Origin: Nonomuraea wenchangensis
GTDB taxonomy: Bacteria > Actinomycetota > Actinomycetes > Streptosporangiales > Streptosporangiaceae
Reading direction: 5' to 3'
DNA: 64,000 bases
NCBI RefSeq assembly: GCF_900111685.1
Contig: NZ_FOHX01000001.1
Coordinates: 496,001-560,000, forward strand
The translations under genes and the position numbers were made by a program. The first letter of the stretch is position 1; the number at the start of each line of letters is the position of its first letter. Positions 43,072 to 51,858 of the stretch are shown here, piece by piece. The notes below the pieces were generated by a model. It made no database searches and was not told where the DNA came from. It worked only from the letters and a program-made list of their open reading frames with translations.

Positions 43072-44418
43072 ATGGACCATCGGCCGCCGTTGACCCGCCA
43101 TGTCTCGATACCGTCGTCGATTTCGTCATCCTCCAGCGGTTCGATGCCGCTGTCCCGCCGATCCCTGTTCCTCGGCGCCGCCGCGTTCGGCGTGCCGGCC
43201 ATTCTCGCCGGATGCGGATCCGACGCCCCCTCCACCGCTCCCGGCGGCTCGTCCTCCGGCGGCCTCGGCACCGTCACCCTGGGCTCCAACGCCTCCGACG
43301 AGGTGCCGAAGAAGTCGCTGGAGGCCCAGATCAAGGCGTTCACGCAGGGCGCGGTCAAGGTCAACACCGTCGACCACAACACGTTCCAGGAGAACATCAA
43401 CCGCTATCTGCGCGGCACGCCGGACGACGTGTTCACCTGGTTCGCCGGTTACCGCATGCAGTTCTTCGCCGAGCAGGGCCTCGCCCTCGACATCTCCGAC
43501 GTGTGGCGCGACATCGGCGGCGACTTCTCGCAGGCGTTCAAGGACCAGTCGACCGGCGTGGACGGCAAGCAGTACTTCGTGCCGTCCACCTACTACCCGT
43601 GGGCCGTCTTCTACCGCAAGAGCGTCTGGGAGGAGAAGGGCTACCAGCCGCCCAAGACGCTGGACGAGCTCACGGCGCTGGCGAAGAAGATGAAGGCCGA
43701 CGGGCTGATCCCGATCGCGTTCGCCGACAAGGACGGCTGGCCGGCCATGGGCACGTTCGACATCCTCAACATGCGGACGAACGGCTACGACTTCCACGTC
43801 CAGCTCATGCAGGGCAAGCAGTCGTGGACCGACCCGAAGGTCCGGCAGGTGTTCGACACCTGGCGGGGACTGATGGAGTACCACCAGCCGGCGGCGCTGG
43901 GCCGCACCTGGCAGGAGGCCGCGCAGTCGCTGGCGCAGAAGAAGACCGGGATGTACCTGCTCGGGATGTTCGTCGCCCAGCAGTTCCCCGAGGCCGACCG
44001 CGACGACCTCGACTTCTTCACCTTCCCCGAGATCAACCCGGCCTACGGCACCGACTCCATCGACGCGCCCATCGACGGCTACATGGTCTCGGCCAAGGCC
44101 AAGAACGTGGACGGCGCCAAGGCGCTGATCAAGCTGCTCGCCCAGGCCTCGTCCCAGAACATCGCCACGGGCCTCGACCCGGGCACGCTCGCCTCCAACT
44201 CCAAGGCCGACACCTCCGGCTACAGCGCGCTGCAGAAGCGCGGCGCGGAGCTGGTGTCGCAGGCCAAGCACATCGCCCAGTTCCTCGACCGCGACACGCG
44301 GCCCGACTTCGCCTCCACGGTCATGATCCCCTCGCTGCAGTCGTTCGTCGGAAAACCGGACGAGATCGATCCACTGCTGGCGAGCATCGAGAAGCAGAAG
44401 GCCACCATCTTCCGCTGA
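43072..44418 (+). CDS. sugar ABC transporter substrate-binding lipoprotein
   Basis: 448-aa family 1 extracellular solute-binding protein. A twin-arginine-like, lipidated signal is visible: SRRSLFLGAAAFG, then the lipobox LAGC with Cys48. The rest follows sugar-binding proteins (YLRGTPDDVFTWFAGYRMQF, YYPWAVFYRKSVW). The ATG at 43072 has GGAGG upstream; an inner ATG at 43147 would give a more typical 23-residue signal peptide. The ligand is probably an oligosaccharide. It is the first gene of an importer operon. Confidence 0.9.
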   Translation: MDHRPPLTRHVSIPSSISSSSSGSMPLSRRSLFLGAAAFGVPAILAGCGSDAPSTAPGGSSSGGLGTVTLGSNASDEVPKKSLEAQIKAFTQGAVKVNTVDHNTFQENINRYLRGTPDDVFTWFAGYRMQFFAEQGLALDISDVWRDIGGDFSQAFKDQSTGVDGKQYFVPSTYYPWAVFYRKSVWEEKGYQPPKTLDELTALAKKMKADGLIPIAFADKDGWPAMGTFDILNMRTNGYDFHVQLMQGKQSWTDPKVRQVFDTWRGLMEYHQPAALGRTWQEAAQSLAQKKTGMYLLGMFVAQQFPEADRDDLDFFTFPEINPAYGTDSIDAPIDGYMVSAKAKNVDGAKALIKLLAQASSQNIATGLDPGTLASNSKADTSGYSALQKRGAELVSQAKHIAQFLDRDTRPDFASTVMIPSLQSFVGKPDEIDPLLASIEKQKATIFR

Positions 44419-45293
44419 TGACCGCGAAGACCCGTCGCTACTCCGCCCGTGACGTGACCGTCCTGGTCGCCGGGCTGGGGGTGGCCATCGTCGTCAACGT
44501 GGGCCTCGTCTGGGGGCCCACGCTGGCCAGCGTCGGCCTGTCGGCCACCGACTGGAACGGCATCGGCCCGATCGAGTGGATCGGCGGCCGGAACTACGAG
44601 GATCTGGCCGGGACGTACCCGCCGTTCTGGTCGGCCGTCCGCAACAACGTGTTATGGCTGGCCTTCCTCGGGGTGGTCGCCACCCCGTTCGGGCTGTTCT
44701 GCGCGGTGCTGCTGGACCGACGGCTGCGGATGTCGCGCGTCTACCAGAGCGCGCTCTACATGCCGGTCGTGCTGTCGCTGGCCGTCGTGGGCTTCATCGC
44801 CCAGCTCGTCTTCTCCTCCGACTACGGCGTGCTGAACGCGGTCAGCGGCCTGCACGTGGACTGGCTCGGCGACCGCGCGGTCAACATCTGGGTCGTCATG
44901 GTCGCGGCGGGCTGGCGGCACGTCGGCTACGTCATGATCATCTACCTGGCGGGGCTGAAGGCGGTCGATCCGGCGCTGAAGGAGGCGGCGGCCATCGACG
45001 GGGCGAACGAGCGCCAGGCGTTCTTCCGCGTGGTGTTCCCGACGTTGCGGCCGGTCAACGTGATCGTGCTGGTGATCACGGTGATCGAGGCGCTGCGGGC
45101 CTTCGACATCGTCTACGCCATCAACAAGGGCAGGAACGGATTGGAGCTGCTGTCGGTGCTGGTCACCGAGAACATCGTGGGCGAGGCCAGCCGGATCGGG
45201 TTCGGCTCGGCGATCGCGGTGATCCTGCTGGTCATCTCGCTGGGGTTCATCGTGACGTACCTGTCGCAGCTGTTCCGGGGGGAGGAGCGATGA
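44418..45293 (+). CDS. sugar ABC transporter permease (MalF type)
   Basis: 291-aa permease with six membrane segments. The EAA loop that contacts the ATPase reads EAAAIDGANERQAFFRVVFP. The start ATG shares its first base with the last base of the binding-protein stop (TGATG), so translation is coupled; the next permease overlaps the end. It imports sugar together with its partner permease. Confidence 0.92.
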   Translation: MTAKTRRYSARDVTVLVAGLGVAIVVNVGLVWGPTLASVGLSATDWNGIGPIEWIGGRNYEDLAGTYPPFWSAVRNNVLWLAFLGVVATPFGLFCAVLLDRRLRMSRVYQSALYMPVVLSLAVVGFIAQLVFSSDYGVLNAVSGLHVDWLGDRAVNIWVVMVAAGWRHVGYVMIIYLAGLKAVDPALKEAAAIDGANERQAFFRVVFPTLRPVNVIVLVITVIEALRAFDIVYAINKGRNGLELLSVLVTENIVGEASRIGFGSAIAVILLVISLGFIVTYLSQLFRGEER

Positions 45294-46174
45294 CGGCCGC
45301 GCCGCCCGCCCCCGGGGGTCGGGTGCGGCCGCTGCGCGTCCTCCTGCACGTCTTCCTCGCGCTGGTGGCGCTGGGCTGGCTGCTGCCGCTGGCGCTGGCG
45401 GTGTACGCGTCGCTTCGCCCGTACGACGAGACGGCCCGCCTGGGCTACTTCTCGCTGCCGGAGCGGCTGACGCTCGGCTACTACGGTGAGGCGTGGAGCC
45501 AGGCGGAGTTGCCCCGCTACTACCTCAACACGTTGATCATCGTGATTCCGGCCCTGGTGGTCACGCTGCTGCTGGCGTCGTTCACGGCGTTCGCGATCGC
45601 GCGGCTGCGCATCCCTGGGCGCCGGACGCTGCTGATCGTGTTCACGGCGGGCAACCTGCTGCCGCCGCAGGTGCTCATCACGCCGCTCTACACGCTCTAC
45701 ACGATGGTCCCGCTGCCTGCGTGGCTGTCGGACTCGCAGTCGCTCTACGACTCCTACCTCGGGCTGATCCTCGTCCACGTGGCGTTCCAGTTCGGCTTCT
45801 GCGTGTTCGTCATGGCGAACTTCATGCGTACGATCCCGGAGGAGATCAGCGAGGCGGCGCTGGTGGACGGGGCGAGCGTGTGGAAACGGTACTGGCGGCT
45901 GACCATGCCGTTGTGCCGGCCGGTGCTGGCGGCGCTGGCCACGTTGCAGTTCACCTGGATGTACAACGACTTCCTGTGGGCGCTGGTGCTGATGTCGTCG
46001 GGCGACAAGCTGCCCGTCACCTCGGCGCTGAACAACCTGCGCGGCCAGTTCTTCACCGACTACAACCTGCTCGCCGCCGGCTCGGTGCTGGTGGCGCTGC
46101 CGACGCTGATCGTCTTCCAGCTCCTGCACAAGCACTTCGTGGCCGGGCTGACGCTGGGCTCGACCAAGGGGTGA
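45290..46174 (+). CDS. sugar ABC transporter permease (MalG type)
   Basis: 294-aa permease with six membrane segments and the EAA loop EAALVDGASVWKRYWRLTMP. The ATG at 45290 overlaps the preceding stop and has GGAGGAG upstream. No ATPase gene follows, so the importer must use a shared ATPase, as streptomycetes do with MsiK. No glycoside hydrolase or regulator accompanies it, so the substrate cannot be inferred. Confidence 0.92.
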   Translation: MTAAPPAPGGRVRPLRVLLHVFLALVALGWLLPLALAVYASLRPYDETARLGYFSLPERLTLGYYGEAWSQAELPRYYLNTLIIVIPALVVTLLLASFTAFAIARLRIPGRRTLLIVFTAGNLLPPQVLITPLYTLYTMVPLPAWLSDSQSLYDSYLGLILVHVAFQFGFCVFVMANFMRTIPEEISEAALVDGASVWKRYWRLTMPLCRPVLAALATLQFTWMYNDFLWALVLMSSGDKLPVTSALNNLRGQFFTDYNLLAAGSVLVALPTLIVFQLLHKHFVAGLTLGSTKG

Positions 46175-46187
46175 TCCCCGGCCGGCC

Positions 46188-47300
46188 TCAGAGGAGGGTG
46201 TGGAAGCGGGCCGCCACCCGCTCCCACGTCCACTCCCGCGTGATCCAGTCGCGGCCGTTGACGCCCATCTTGCGTGCCTTGTCGGGATCGGTGAGCAGTT
46301 CGACGACCGCTTGGGCGATCTCGGCGGGGTTCTCGCCGTCCACGACCAGGCCGGTCTCGCCGGGGCGTACGGCGTCCGGCGCGCCGCCCGACGCCCCGGC
46401 CACCACGGGCAGCCCCGTCGCGGACGCCTCCAGGAACACGATGCCGAGCCCTTCCACGTCCACGCCGTTCCAGCGGGTGCGGCACGGCATCGCGAACACG
46501 TCGGCCGCCGCGTAGTAGCCCGGCAGGTCCGCGGCGGGGACGGTGCCGGTGAAGCGGATCGAGGGGTGCCCGCCGGCCAGCCGCTCCAGCCTCCCGCGGT
46601 ACGGCCCGCCGCCCACCACCAGCAGGACGGCGTCCGGCACCGCCCGCAGCACCCGGGGCCAGGCCGCTATGAGCCGGTCCTGGCCCTTGCGCGGCACCAG
46701 CCGCGACACGCAGACCACCACGGGACGGCCCGCGAGCCCCGGCACGGCGGCCCCCGGCAGTCCGGGGCGGAACTGCTCGACGTCCACGCCGGGGGCCAGC
46801 CGGACGAGCTTGCCCGGCGCGATCGCGGCCTCCAGCCGGCGGCGGGTGTAGTCGCCGAGGTAGGTCACCACGTCCGCGTGCGCGCCGATCCTGCGCAGCA
46901 CGGCGCGGAAGCCGGGCGCGCTCGCCCACGACGCCTCGTGGCCGTGGGTGAGCATCACCACGCGCCGCGCGCCGGCCCGGCGCAGGTGCGGCGCGAGCAG
47001 GCCGAGGGGCGCCGCCGCGCCGAAGACGACGGTCTCGGCGCCGTGCTCGGCCACCAGCCGGGCGGCCCGGCGCGCCACGCCGGGGGTCGGCAGCATGAGC
47101 CGCGTCGGGTGCCGTACGACCGGGTACGGCTGACGCCGGTCGAACTCCTCGCAGCCCGGCCAGGCGGGGGCGTACACCGCGACGCCCGGCGTGCGGAGCG
47201 CGAGCCCGTGCACGAACGACTGGATCCCGCCCGGCCGCGGCGGGAAGTCGTTCGTGACGACGACCACCCTGGTGTCCGGATCTGCGGCGGAGTGGGTCAC
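46188..47300 (-). CDS. pimB: GT4 mannosyltransferase, PimB-like
   Basis: 370-aa GT-B glycosyltransferase. The N-terminal domain begins VVVVTNDFPPRPGGIQSFVH; the nucleotide-sugar domain shows VCVSRLVPRKGQDRLI and the E-x7-E block EGLGIVFLEASATGLPVV. These match PimB', which adds the second mannose (alpha-1,6) to phosphatidylinositol monomannoside using GDP-mannose. A GTG at 47300 overlaps the protease stop (GTGA); a GTG at 47330 is in frame but lies inside the protease gene. It is the last gene of a zincin / M48 protease / mannosyltransferase operon. Confidence 0.82.
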   Translation of the reverse strand: MTHSAADPDTRVVVVTNDFPPRPGGIQSFVHGLALRTPGVAVYAPAWPGCEEFDRRQPYPVVRHPTRLMLPTPGVARRAARLVAEHGAETVVFGAAAPLGLLAPHLRRAGARRVVMLTHGHEASWASAPGFRAVLRRIGAHADVVTYLGDYTRRRLEAAIAPGKLVRLAPGVDVEQFRPGLPGAAVPGLAGRPVVVCVSRLVPRKGQDRLIAAWPRVLRAVPDAVLLVVGGGPYRGRLERLAGGHPSIRFTGTVPAADLPGYYAAADVFAMPCRTRWNGVDVEGLGIVFLEASATGLPVVAGASGGAPDAVRPGETGLVVDGENPAEIAQAVVELLTDPDKARKMGVNGRDWITREWTWERVAARFHTLL

Positions 47301-48709
47301 GGCGTGGGGACGCCGTTCAGTCTCGCCCACGCGCGCGCCATGGCGATGCGTTCGGGACCGGAGGGATGGGAGGCATAGAGGACATATTCCACCGCATCAG
47401 GCGACAAGTCGGAAATGTTGGAAATGGCGAGGCGTTTCTGCATGGCCACGAATGTCGCCGGGTCTCTCGTCAGCTCCAGCGCGTGCAGGTCGGCCCGCGC
47501 CTCGACGTGCCGGCTGACCACGTTCTGGGCCGGGCCGAGGAGGAGGGTGCCGAGGCTCATCAGGCCCATCAGCGCCCCGGCCGCGCGCGGGTCGGCGATC
47601 GAGGGGACGGCGGCGCGGCGGCGTACCAGGTCGAAGATCAGGAACAGCAGGACGGCGCCCAGTGCCGCGCCCAGGCCGCCGAGCAGCGTGCCGTGCAGGA
47701 CGTCGTCGTGCTTCGCGTGGCCCAGCTCGTGCGCGACCACCAGCTCCACCTCCGCGTCCGGGGCGCGCAGCAGCGTGTCGTAGACGACGACGCGGCGGGT
47801 GGCGCCGAAGCCGGAGACGTAGGCGTTGAGCGCCGTCGTACGGCGTGAGGCGTCGGCGACCAGCACGTCCTCCACCGGTACGCCGTCCCGCGCGGCCATC
47901 GCCAGCAGGCTCGTGCGCAGCGGGCCCTCGCGCATGGGGGTGAAGTCGTTGAACATCGGCTCGAACACCACGGGGTAGACGAACGAGGCCGCCACCGTGA
48001 GGGCGAACGCGCCCGTGGCCGCCGGGATCCACCAGCGACGGAACCGGCGCGCCAGCGCCACCAGCACCGTTATGGTCAGGGCGAGCAGGAACGTCTCCAC
48101 GGCCGCGTTCTTCAGCCGGTCGCCGCTCCAGGACGGCCAGGTCTGGGTGGACAGGCCGTACTCGCGCAGGACGGTCTCGAACCACATGCCGAGGGGCCAG
48201 CGGAGCGCCAGCGTGGCCGCGGCGATCACCACCACGGCCAGGATCGTCCGCAGCCACCACGGGCCGCGCAGCCGGCGGGTCGCCCGCGCGCCGAGCGGGG
48301 TGGCGACCAGGAGGCCCGCGACGAGGACGGTCAGGGCCAGGGAGAGGTAGCCCGGCAGGCTCGTCGCGGCGTCGAACGCCTGGGAACGGGCGAGCTGGGC
48401 GGCGGTGAAGTCGCGGGCCGGGTCGGGCGGGTCCCCGGCGGTCAGCAGCGTCTGCCAGGGGGTGGCGAGGGCGGCCACGGCCAGGACGAGGGCGGCGAGG
48501 ACGGCGAGGGCGAGCGCGGCCTGGCGGCGCAGGCGGACCTCGTCGTCTTGGTCGGGGCGGTCGTAGTCGGGCTTGCCGACGTAGGCGGGCCCGCCGCTCA
48601 CGGCCCGATCACCGCCGTCGTCCCTCCGGCCGCCGTCTGCGGCGCGACGGCCGTTCGCGGGCGTGTCCGTCGCGGGTGTGGCGCCGTCGGTCTGCCGGCG
48701 TTCGCTCAT
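47297..48709 (-). CDS. M48-family membrane metalloprotease (Ste24/CAAX-like)
   Basis: 470-aa integral membrane protease. An N-terminal charged, disordered tail (about 1-60) precedes at least five membrane helices. The zinc motif HELGH is at about 326-330, with a second Glu ligand in SRHVEARADLHALELT. The N-terminal CAAX-protease domain and the motif FVYPVVFEPMFNDFTP place it near Ste24 and not HtpX. Bacterial members are thought to degrade misfolded membrane proteins. It sits between a secreted zincin and a PimB-like enzyme in one operon. Confidence 0.9.
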   Translation of the reverse strand: MSERRQTDGATPATDTPANGRRAADGGRRDDGGDRAVSGGPAYVGKPDYDRPDQDDEVRLRRQAALALAVLAALVLAVAALATPWQTLLTAGDPPDPARDFTAAQLARSQAFDAATSLPGYLSLALTVLVAGLLVATPLGARATRRLRGPWWLRTILAVVVIAAATLALRWPLGMWFETVLREYGLSTQTWPSWSGDRLKNAAVETFLLALTITVLVALARRFRRWWIPAATGAFALTVAASFVYPVVFEPMFNDFTPMREGPLRTSLLAMAARDGVPVEDVLVADASRRTTALNAYVSGFGATRRVVVYDTLLRAPDAEVELVVAHELGHAKHDDVLHGTLLGGLGAALGAVLLFLIFDLVRRRAAVPSIADPRAAGALMGLMSLGTLLLGPAQNVVSRHVEARADLHALELTRDPATFVAMQKRLAISNISDLSPDAVEYVLYASHPSGPERIAMARAWARLNGVPTP

Positions 48710-48722
48710 CTGCCTCCCCCTC

Positions 48723-49598
48723 TTACGCGAGTTGTTCGCGCACGTACGCGCGCCACCGGTCCGTCAGCGTGGCCGTGGAGAGGCCGAGCCCGGCGAGTGC
48801 CCGGTCGGCGCCGGCCACCCGGGCTTCACGGTAGAGCCGTACCAGGGTCTCCTCACCGAACCGGTCGGCGAGGAAGCGACACGCCAGCCAGGACTCCTGG
48901 TATGCCCGCGCGAGCCGCGCCGGGTCGCTCCCGTCCGCGGCGAAGGCGGCGGGACCGGGCAGTTCGCCGGGCAGGCGTCCCGCGCGCACCTCGTCCGCCA
49001 GTTCGGCGGCGGCCGTACGTACGGGCAGTCCGGAGTCGCGGTAGCCGACGTAGTCGGCGAAACCCTCGTACAGCCAGACAGGGAGGCGGTCGGTGCCGGC
49101 GGCGACGTGGGTCAGCTCGTGGGCCAGGACGACGTCCCTGCCGGTGGCATTGAGCCGGGCGAAGACCTCGGGGACGACGAGCACCCGGTCGCCGTCGGCG
49201 AGCGCGGCCAGGCCGTCGATCGGGCCGGTCCCTGCCAGGCGGGCCGCCTCGGCGGCCGAGGCGGGGACGATGACGAGGGGGCGTACGGGCTCCCCGAGGA
49301 CCGCTCCGACGCGGAGCGCCGCCGTGTCGGCCAGCCGCGCCAACTCGACGAGCGAGACGGACGAAGCGGGCTCGGCGGATGAGGTGGTTGGGGCGGGCCG
49401 GCCGACGACCACGGAGCGCGTCCCACGGACGGTGACGGACTCCCCCGGCCACAGCCCAAGCGCGCCCGCGGGCAGCGCGGGAGCGTCCGCGATCGGCGCG
49501 CTCGCGGCCGGGACGAGGGCGAGAGCGACGAGAAGCGGCGCCAGGAGGAGGAGAGCCGCCGGTGCGGCTCCTCGGTGTGGGCCCACCTGCTCGGACAC
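48723..49598 (-). CDS. secreted or membrane-anchored zincin (peptidase MA-like)
   Basis: 291-aa protein with an N-terminal hydrophobic segment (about 12-34) that may be a signal peptide or anchor. The zinc motif HELTH (about 160-164) is followed by WLYEGFADYVGYRD, in which the Glu is the third ligand, a gluzincin arrangement. The end reads LTDRWRAYVREQLA. It is likely an extracytoplasmic protease of unknown target. Starting with a GTG at 49598, it is 13 bases from the M48 protease gene and leads that operon. Confidence 0.82.
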   Translation of the reverse strand: MSEQVGPHRGAAPAALLLLAPLLVALALVPAASAPIADAPALPAGALGLWPGESVTVRGTRSVVVGRPAPTTSSAEPASSVSLVELARLADTAALRVGAVLGEPVRPLVIVPASAAEAARLAGTGPIDGLAALADGDRVLVVPEVFARLNATGRDVVLAHELTHVAAGTDRLPVWLYEGFADYVGYRDSGLPVRTAAAELADEVRAGRLPGELPGPAAFAADGSDPARLARAYQESWLACRFLADRFGEETLVRLYREARVAGADRALAGLGLSTATLTDRWRAYVREQLA

Positions 49599-49647
49599 GA
49601 TCCCCGATGGTAGCCGGGCCGGGCGGGTGCCCGGGTGGGGAAAGGCG

Positions 49648-49689
49648 ACAGCCCCGCCCGATCCCGTACGGGGATCGGGGCGGGGCTGT
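49648..49689 (-). terminator. strong terminator of the first NlpC/P60 gene
   Basis: An 18-bp stem, ACAGCCCCGCCCGATCCC (49648-49665) with 49670-49689, interrupted by small bulges, closes a GTAC loop. It starts three bases after the NlpC/P60 stop on the minus strand. Confidence 0.85.
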
Positions 49690-49691
49690 GG

Positions 49692-50291
49692 TCACATGCC
49701 GGGACGGACCGCGCCGACGAAGGACGATTTACGCCATCCGCTCAGCTTGTCGATGCGTACCCGTTCGCCTGTCCTGGGCGAGTGGATCATCTTGCCCTTG
49801 CCGACGTACATGCCCACGTGGCCGAGCCCGTTGAAGAACATCAGGTCGCCTGGCTTGAGCTTCTTCCAGGAGACCTTCGTCCGGGTGCGGGCGTACTGGC
49901 TGCTCGCCACGCGCGGGAGCCTGATTCCGGCCTTCTTCCAGGCGTACTGGACGAGTCCGGAGCAGTCGAACGAGCCGGGGCCGGTGCCGCCGTAGCGGTA
50001 CGGGTCCCCGATCTGGTTCTTGGCCACGGCGACGGCCCGGTGAGCCTTCGCCTGCTGCCGAGCGACTTTGCGCGCCTTGGCCGACCTGGCGGTCTTGACG
50101 GCCTTGGCGGACTTCGATGACTTCGTGGTGCTCTGCACCGTGGTCGTCGAGGTCGTGGCCGCGTCGCTCGTCGTCGCCGCCTGAGCCGTCGGGGCATGGA
50201 GGATGACACCTCCGGCCGTCACGGTCATGGTGAGCGCCGCGCCACTCAGGGCAAGGCGGGACAGACGGGGGTTAAGCGGGGAGGTAGACAG
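49692..50291 (-). CDS. secreted NlpC/P60 peptidoglycan hydrolase with CTG start
   Basis: 199 aa. The first ATG in frame (50228) would cut a signal peptide in half and has no ribosome binding site. Twenty-one codons upstream, a CTG at 50289-50291 follows AAGGAG by exactly five bases. Starting there gives a complete signal peptide: Arg-containing n-region, hydrophobic core and TAQA cleavage near residue 38. A basic Lys/Ala-rich stretch follows, then the NlpC/P60 domain with catalytic FDCSGLVQYAW and GLGHVGMYVG. It should cleave stem peptides of the wall. A c-di-AMP riboswitch lies directly upstream. Confidence 0.88.
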   Translation of the reverse strand: MSTSPLNPRLSRLALSGAALTMTVTAGGVILHAPTAQAATTSDAATTSTTTVQSTTKSSKSAKAVKTARSAKARKVARQQAKAHRAVAVAKNQIGDPYRYGGTGPGSFDCSGLVQYAWKKAGIRLPRVASSQYARTRTKVSWKKLKPGDLMFFNGLGHVGMYVGKGKMIHSPRTGERVRIDKLSGWRKSSFVGAVRPGM

Positions 50292-50315
50292 GATTTCTCC
50301 TTGAGACTTCCACGA

Positions 50316-50462
50316 ACGCCTACCGGGTTAGCTGACGGATTCGGGCCTGGAAGTAGCCCTACGGCGCGTTCGAGCAGCGCCGATTCACCCCTGATCCCCT
50401 AGGGAGAGGGATCGGTGGTTCCCCGGCTCCGTGCCTCCTGGCTGCACGGATTCGGCAGGTCG
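50316..50462 (-). promoter_or_regulatory. cyclic di-AMP riboswitch (ydaO/yuaA type)
   Basis: On the minus strand the conserved blocks appear in order: CCGGGGAACC, GGGGTGAATCGG, then CCCGAATCCGTCAGCTAACC and CGGTAGGC. Helix P1 pairs CCTGCCG (50459-50453) with CGGTAGG (50325-50319), including one G-U pair. An inner stem pairs CCGTGC with GCACGG. This class precedes NlpC/P60 and rpf genes in actinobacteria, where c-di-AMP binding turns expression off. The aptamer ends only about fourteen bases before the AAGGAG. Confidence 0.88.
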
Positions 50463-50791
50463 CCGCCCCGTCGAGGTGTTTCTCATGGGGATGTACGGGA
50501 GGCGACCGGCGGATCGAGATCGGCGGCGACATGGGGTGTCACCGCGACGCCAGAAGCTACGCCGACAGGTCAGGAATCGGCAAAGCGGACGGCGGCTTGT
50601 CAAGATCAGACAAGGGGTCGAGTCAGGATCGAAATCCCTGCTGAAACGCCGGGCCCCGTTACCGAAATGTGACCATACTCACACTTCTCGGAGCATGGTC
50701 CAGTAAGGGGTGATTTGTCACTTTCGTCACAGTTTTCACTGCGGCAACAGGGCGGCGCCGCGCGCCGACGCGGAGGACGTACGTACGGGTG
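50463..50791. other. gene-free region between the two NlpC/P60 genes
   Basis: No gene is seen. The part near 50640-50740 is less GC-rich and should hold the promoter for the riboswitch transcript. It contains closely spaced GTCAC units (50717-50721 and 50726-50730). CGTACGTACG near 50779 is palindromic. No terminator for the second NlpC/P60 gene is obvious. Confidence 0.5.
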
Positions 50792-51766
50792 TCAGGGACG
50801 GATGGCGCCGACGAGCCGCCGCCCGTAGGCCGACAGCTTGACGACCTTCACGACGTCGCCCGTCTGCGGCGCGTGAACGATCTGCCCGTTGCCCGCGTAG
50901 ATACTGACGTGCCCCAGTCCTTCGCTGAAGATGAGGTCCCCGGGCTGCAGCGCGTCGAGGCTCACCCGGCGGTTCGCCCCCCAGGCCCACTGCTGCCACG
51001 TCGTACGCGGCAGCGAGACGCCCGCGGCCCGCCAGGCCGCCTGCGTCAGGCCGGAGCAGTCGTAGCCGCCGGGCCCCGTCCCGCCGAACACGTACGGCTT
51101 GCCGATCTGCGCGTAGGCGAAGCGCAGCACCGAGGCCGCGTTGCCCGACGCGGAGCCGGTGTACTTCATGCCGGTGCTGTTGGGGTTGCCCGGGTTGTAG
51201 GCGTTCAGCTTCTCCAGCAGTTTCTTCTGCTCGGCGATCAGCTTGAGGATCTCCGCGCGTTCCTTCTGGACCCCGTCGCGTTCCTTGTCGGCCGTTTCCA
51301 GAGCCTTCTCCGCCTTGTCCCGCTCGGTCTTGAGTCCGCGGTTCTCCCGGTCGAAGGCGTTCAGCTTCTCGGCGCGTTCCTTGGAGACCTGGCCGGCCAG
51401 CGCGAGGCGGGCGAGGAAGTCGTCGGGGTCGTCGGAGCCGAGGAAGCCCGGCAGGGACGTGACGTCGCCGCCGAGCTGATAGCTGTCGACGGCCATGGTG
51501 ATGATCTGGGCGCGCAGGTCGGCGACGGTGGCCAGCTTGCGCTTGTAGCTGTCGTTGAGGCCCGTGTAGGTGGACTTGGCCTTCTTGTACCGCTCGGTGG
51601 CCGTGTTGTAGCGGTCGACGACCTTGTCCGCCTTGTCGTTGAGCTTCTCCAGCTTGGCCTTGGCCTGAGCGAGCGTGGGCTTGGGATCGGCGATCGCGGC
51701 CCCGGCGGGGGCGAGCACCAGCCCGAACGCGATCCCTGCGGCCACCGGTACCCGGCCAAACCTCAC
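50792..51766 (-). CDS. secreted coiled-coil NlpC/P60 hydrolase (RipA-like)
   Basis: 324 aa. A GTG at 51766 with GGGAGG seven bases upstream gives a signal peptide ending AGAAIA near residue 26. A long two-part coiled coil follows (about 28-115 and 125-190), the autoinhibitory or localising region of RipA-type enzymes, then a short linker and the NlpC/P60 domain with YDCSGLTQAAW (catalytic Cys) and EGLGHVSIYAG (catalytic His). It likely cleaves the D-Glu-diamino acid bond of wall peptides during division. Confidence 0.92.
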   Translation of the reverse strand: MRFGRVPVAAGIAFGLVLAPAGAAIADPKPTLAQAKAKLEKLNDKADKVVDRYNTATERYKKAKSTYTGLNDSYKRKLATVADLRAQIITMAVDSYQLGGDVTSLPGFLGSDDPDDFLARLALAGQVSKERAEKLNAFDRENRGLKTERDKAEKALETADKERDGVQKERAEILKLIAEQKKLLEKLNAYNPGNPNSTGMKYTGSASGNAASVLRFAYAQIGKPYVFGGTGPGGYDCSGLTQAAWRAAGVSLPRTTWQQWAWGANRRVSLDALQPGDLIFSEGLGHVSIYAGNGQIVHAPQTGDVVKVVKLSAYGRRLVGAIRP

Positions 51767-51858
51767 TGCGTCGCCTCCCAGGGTAAACATCTGGGGCGAA
51801 TAGTACAGAAGTGGCGGGTGAGGTCTCACCTCAACGGGTAAAACCTTTAATTCGTAAT

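Noticed and set aside
43072..46174. Complete sugar ABC importer with its own ATPase
   Set aside because: No Walker A motif is found in or next to the three genes; the next gene is on the other strand and is a glycosyltransferase.
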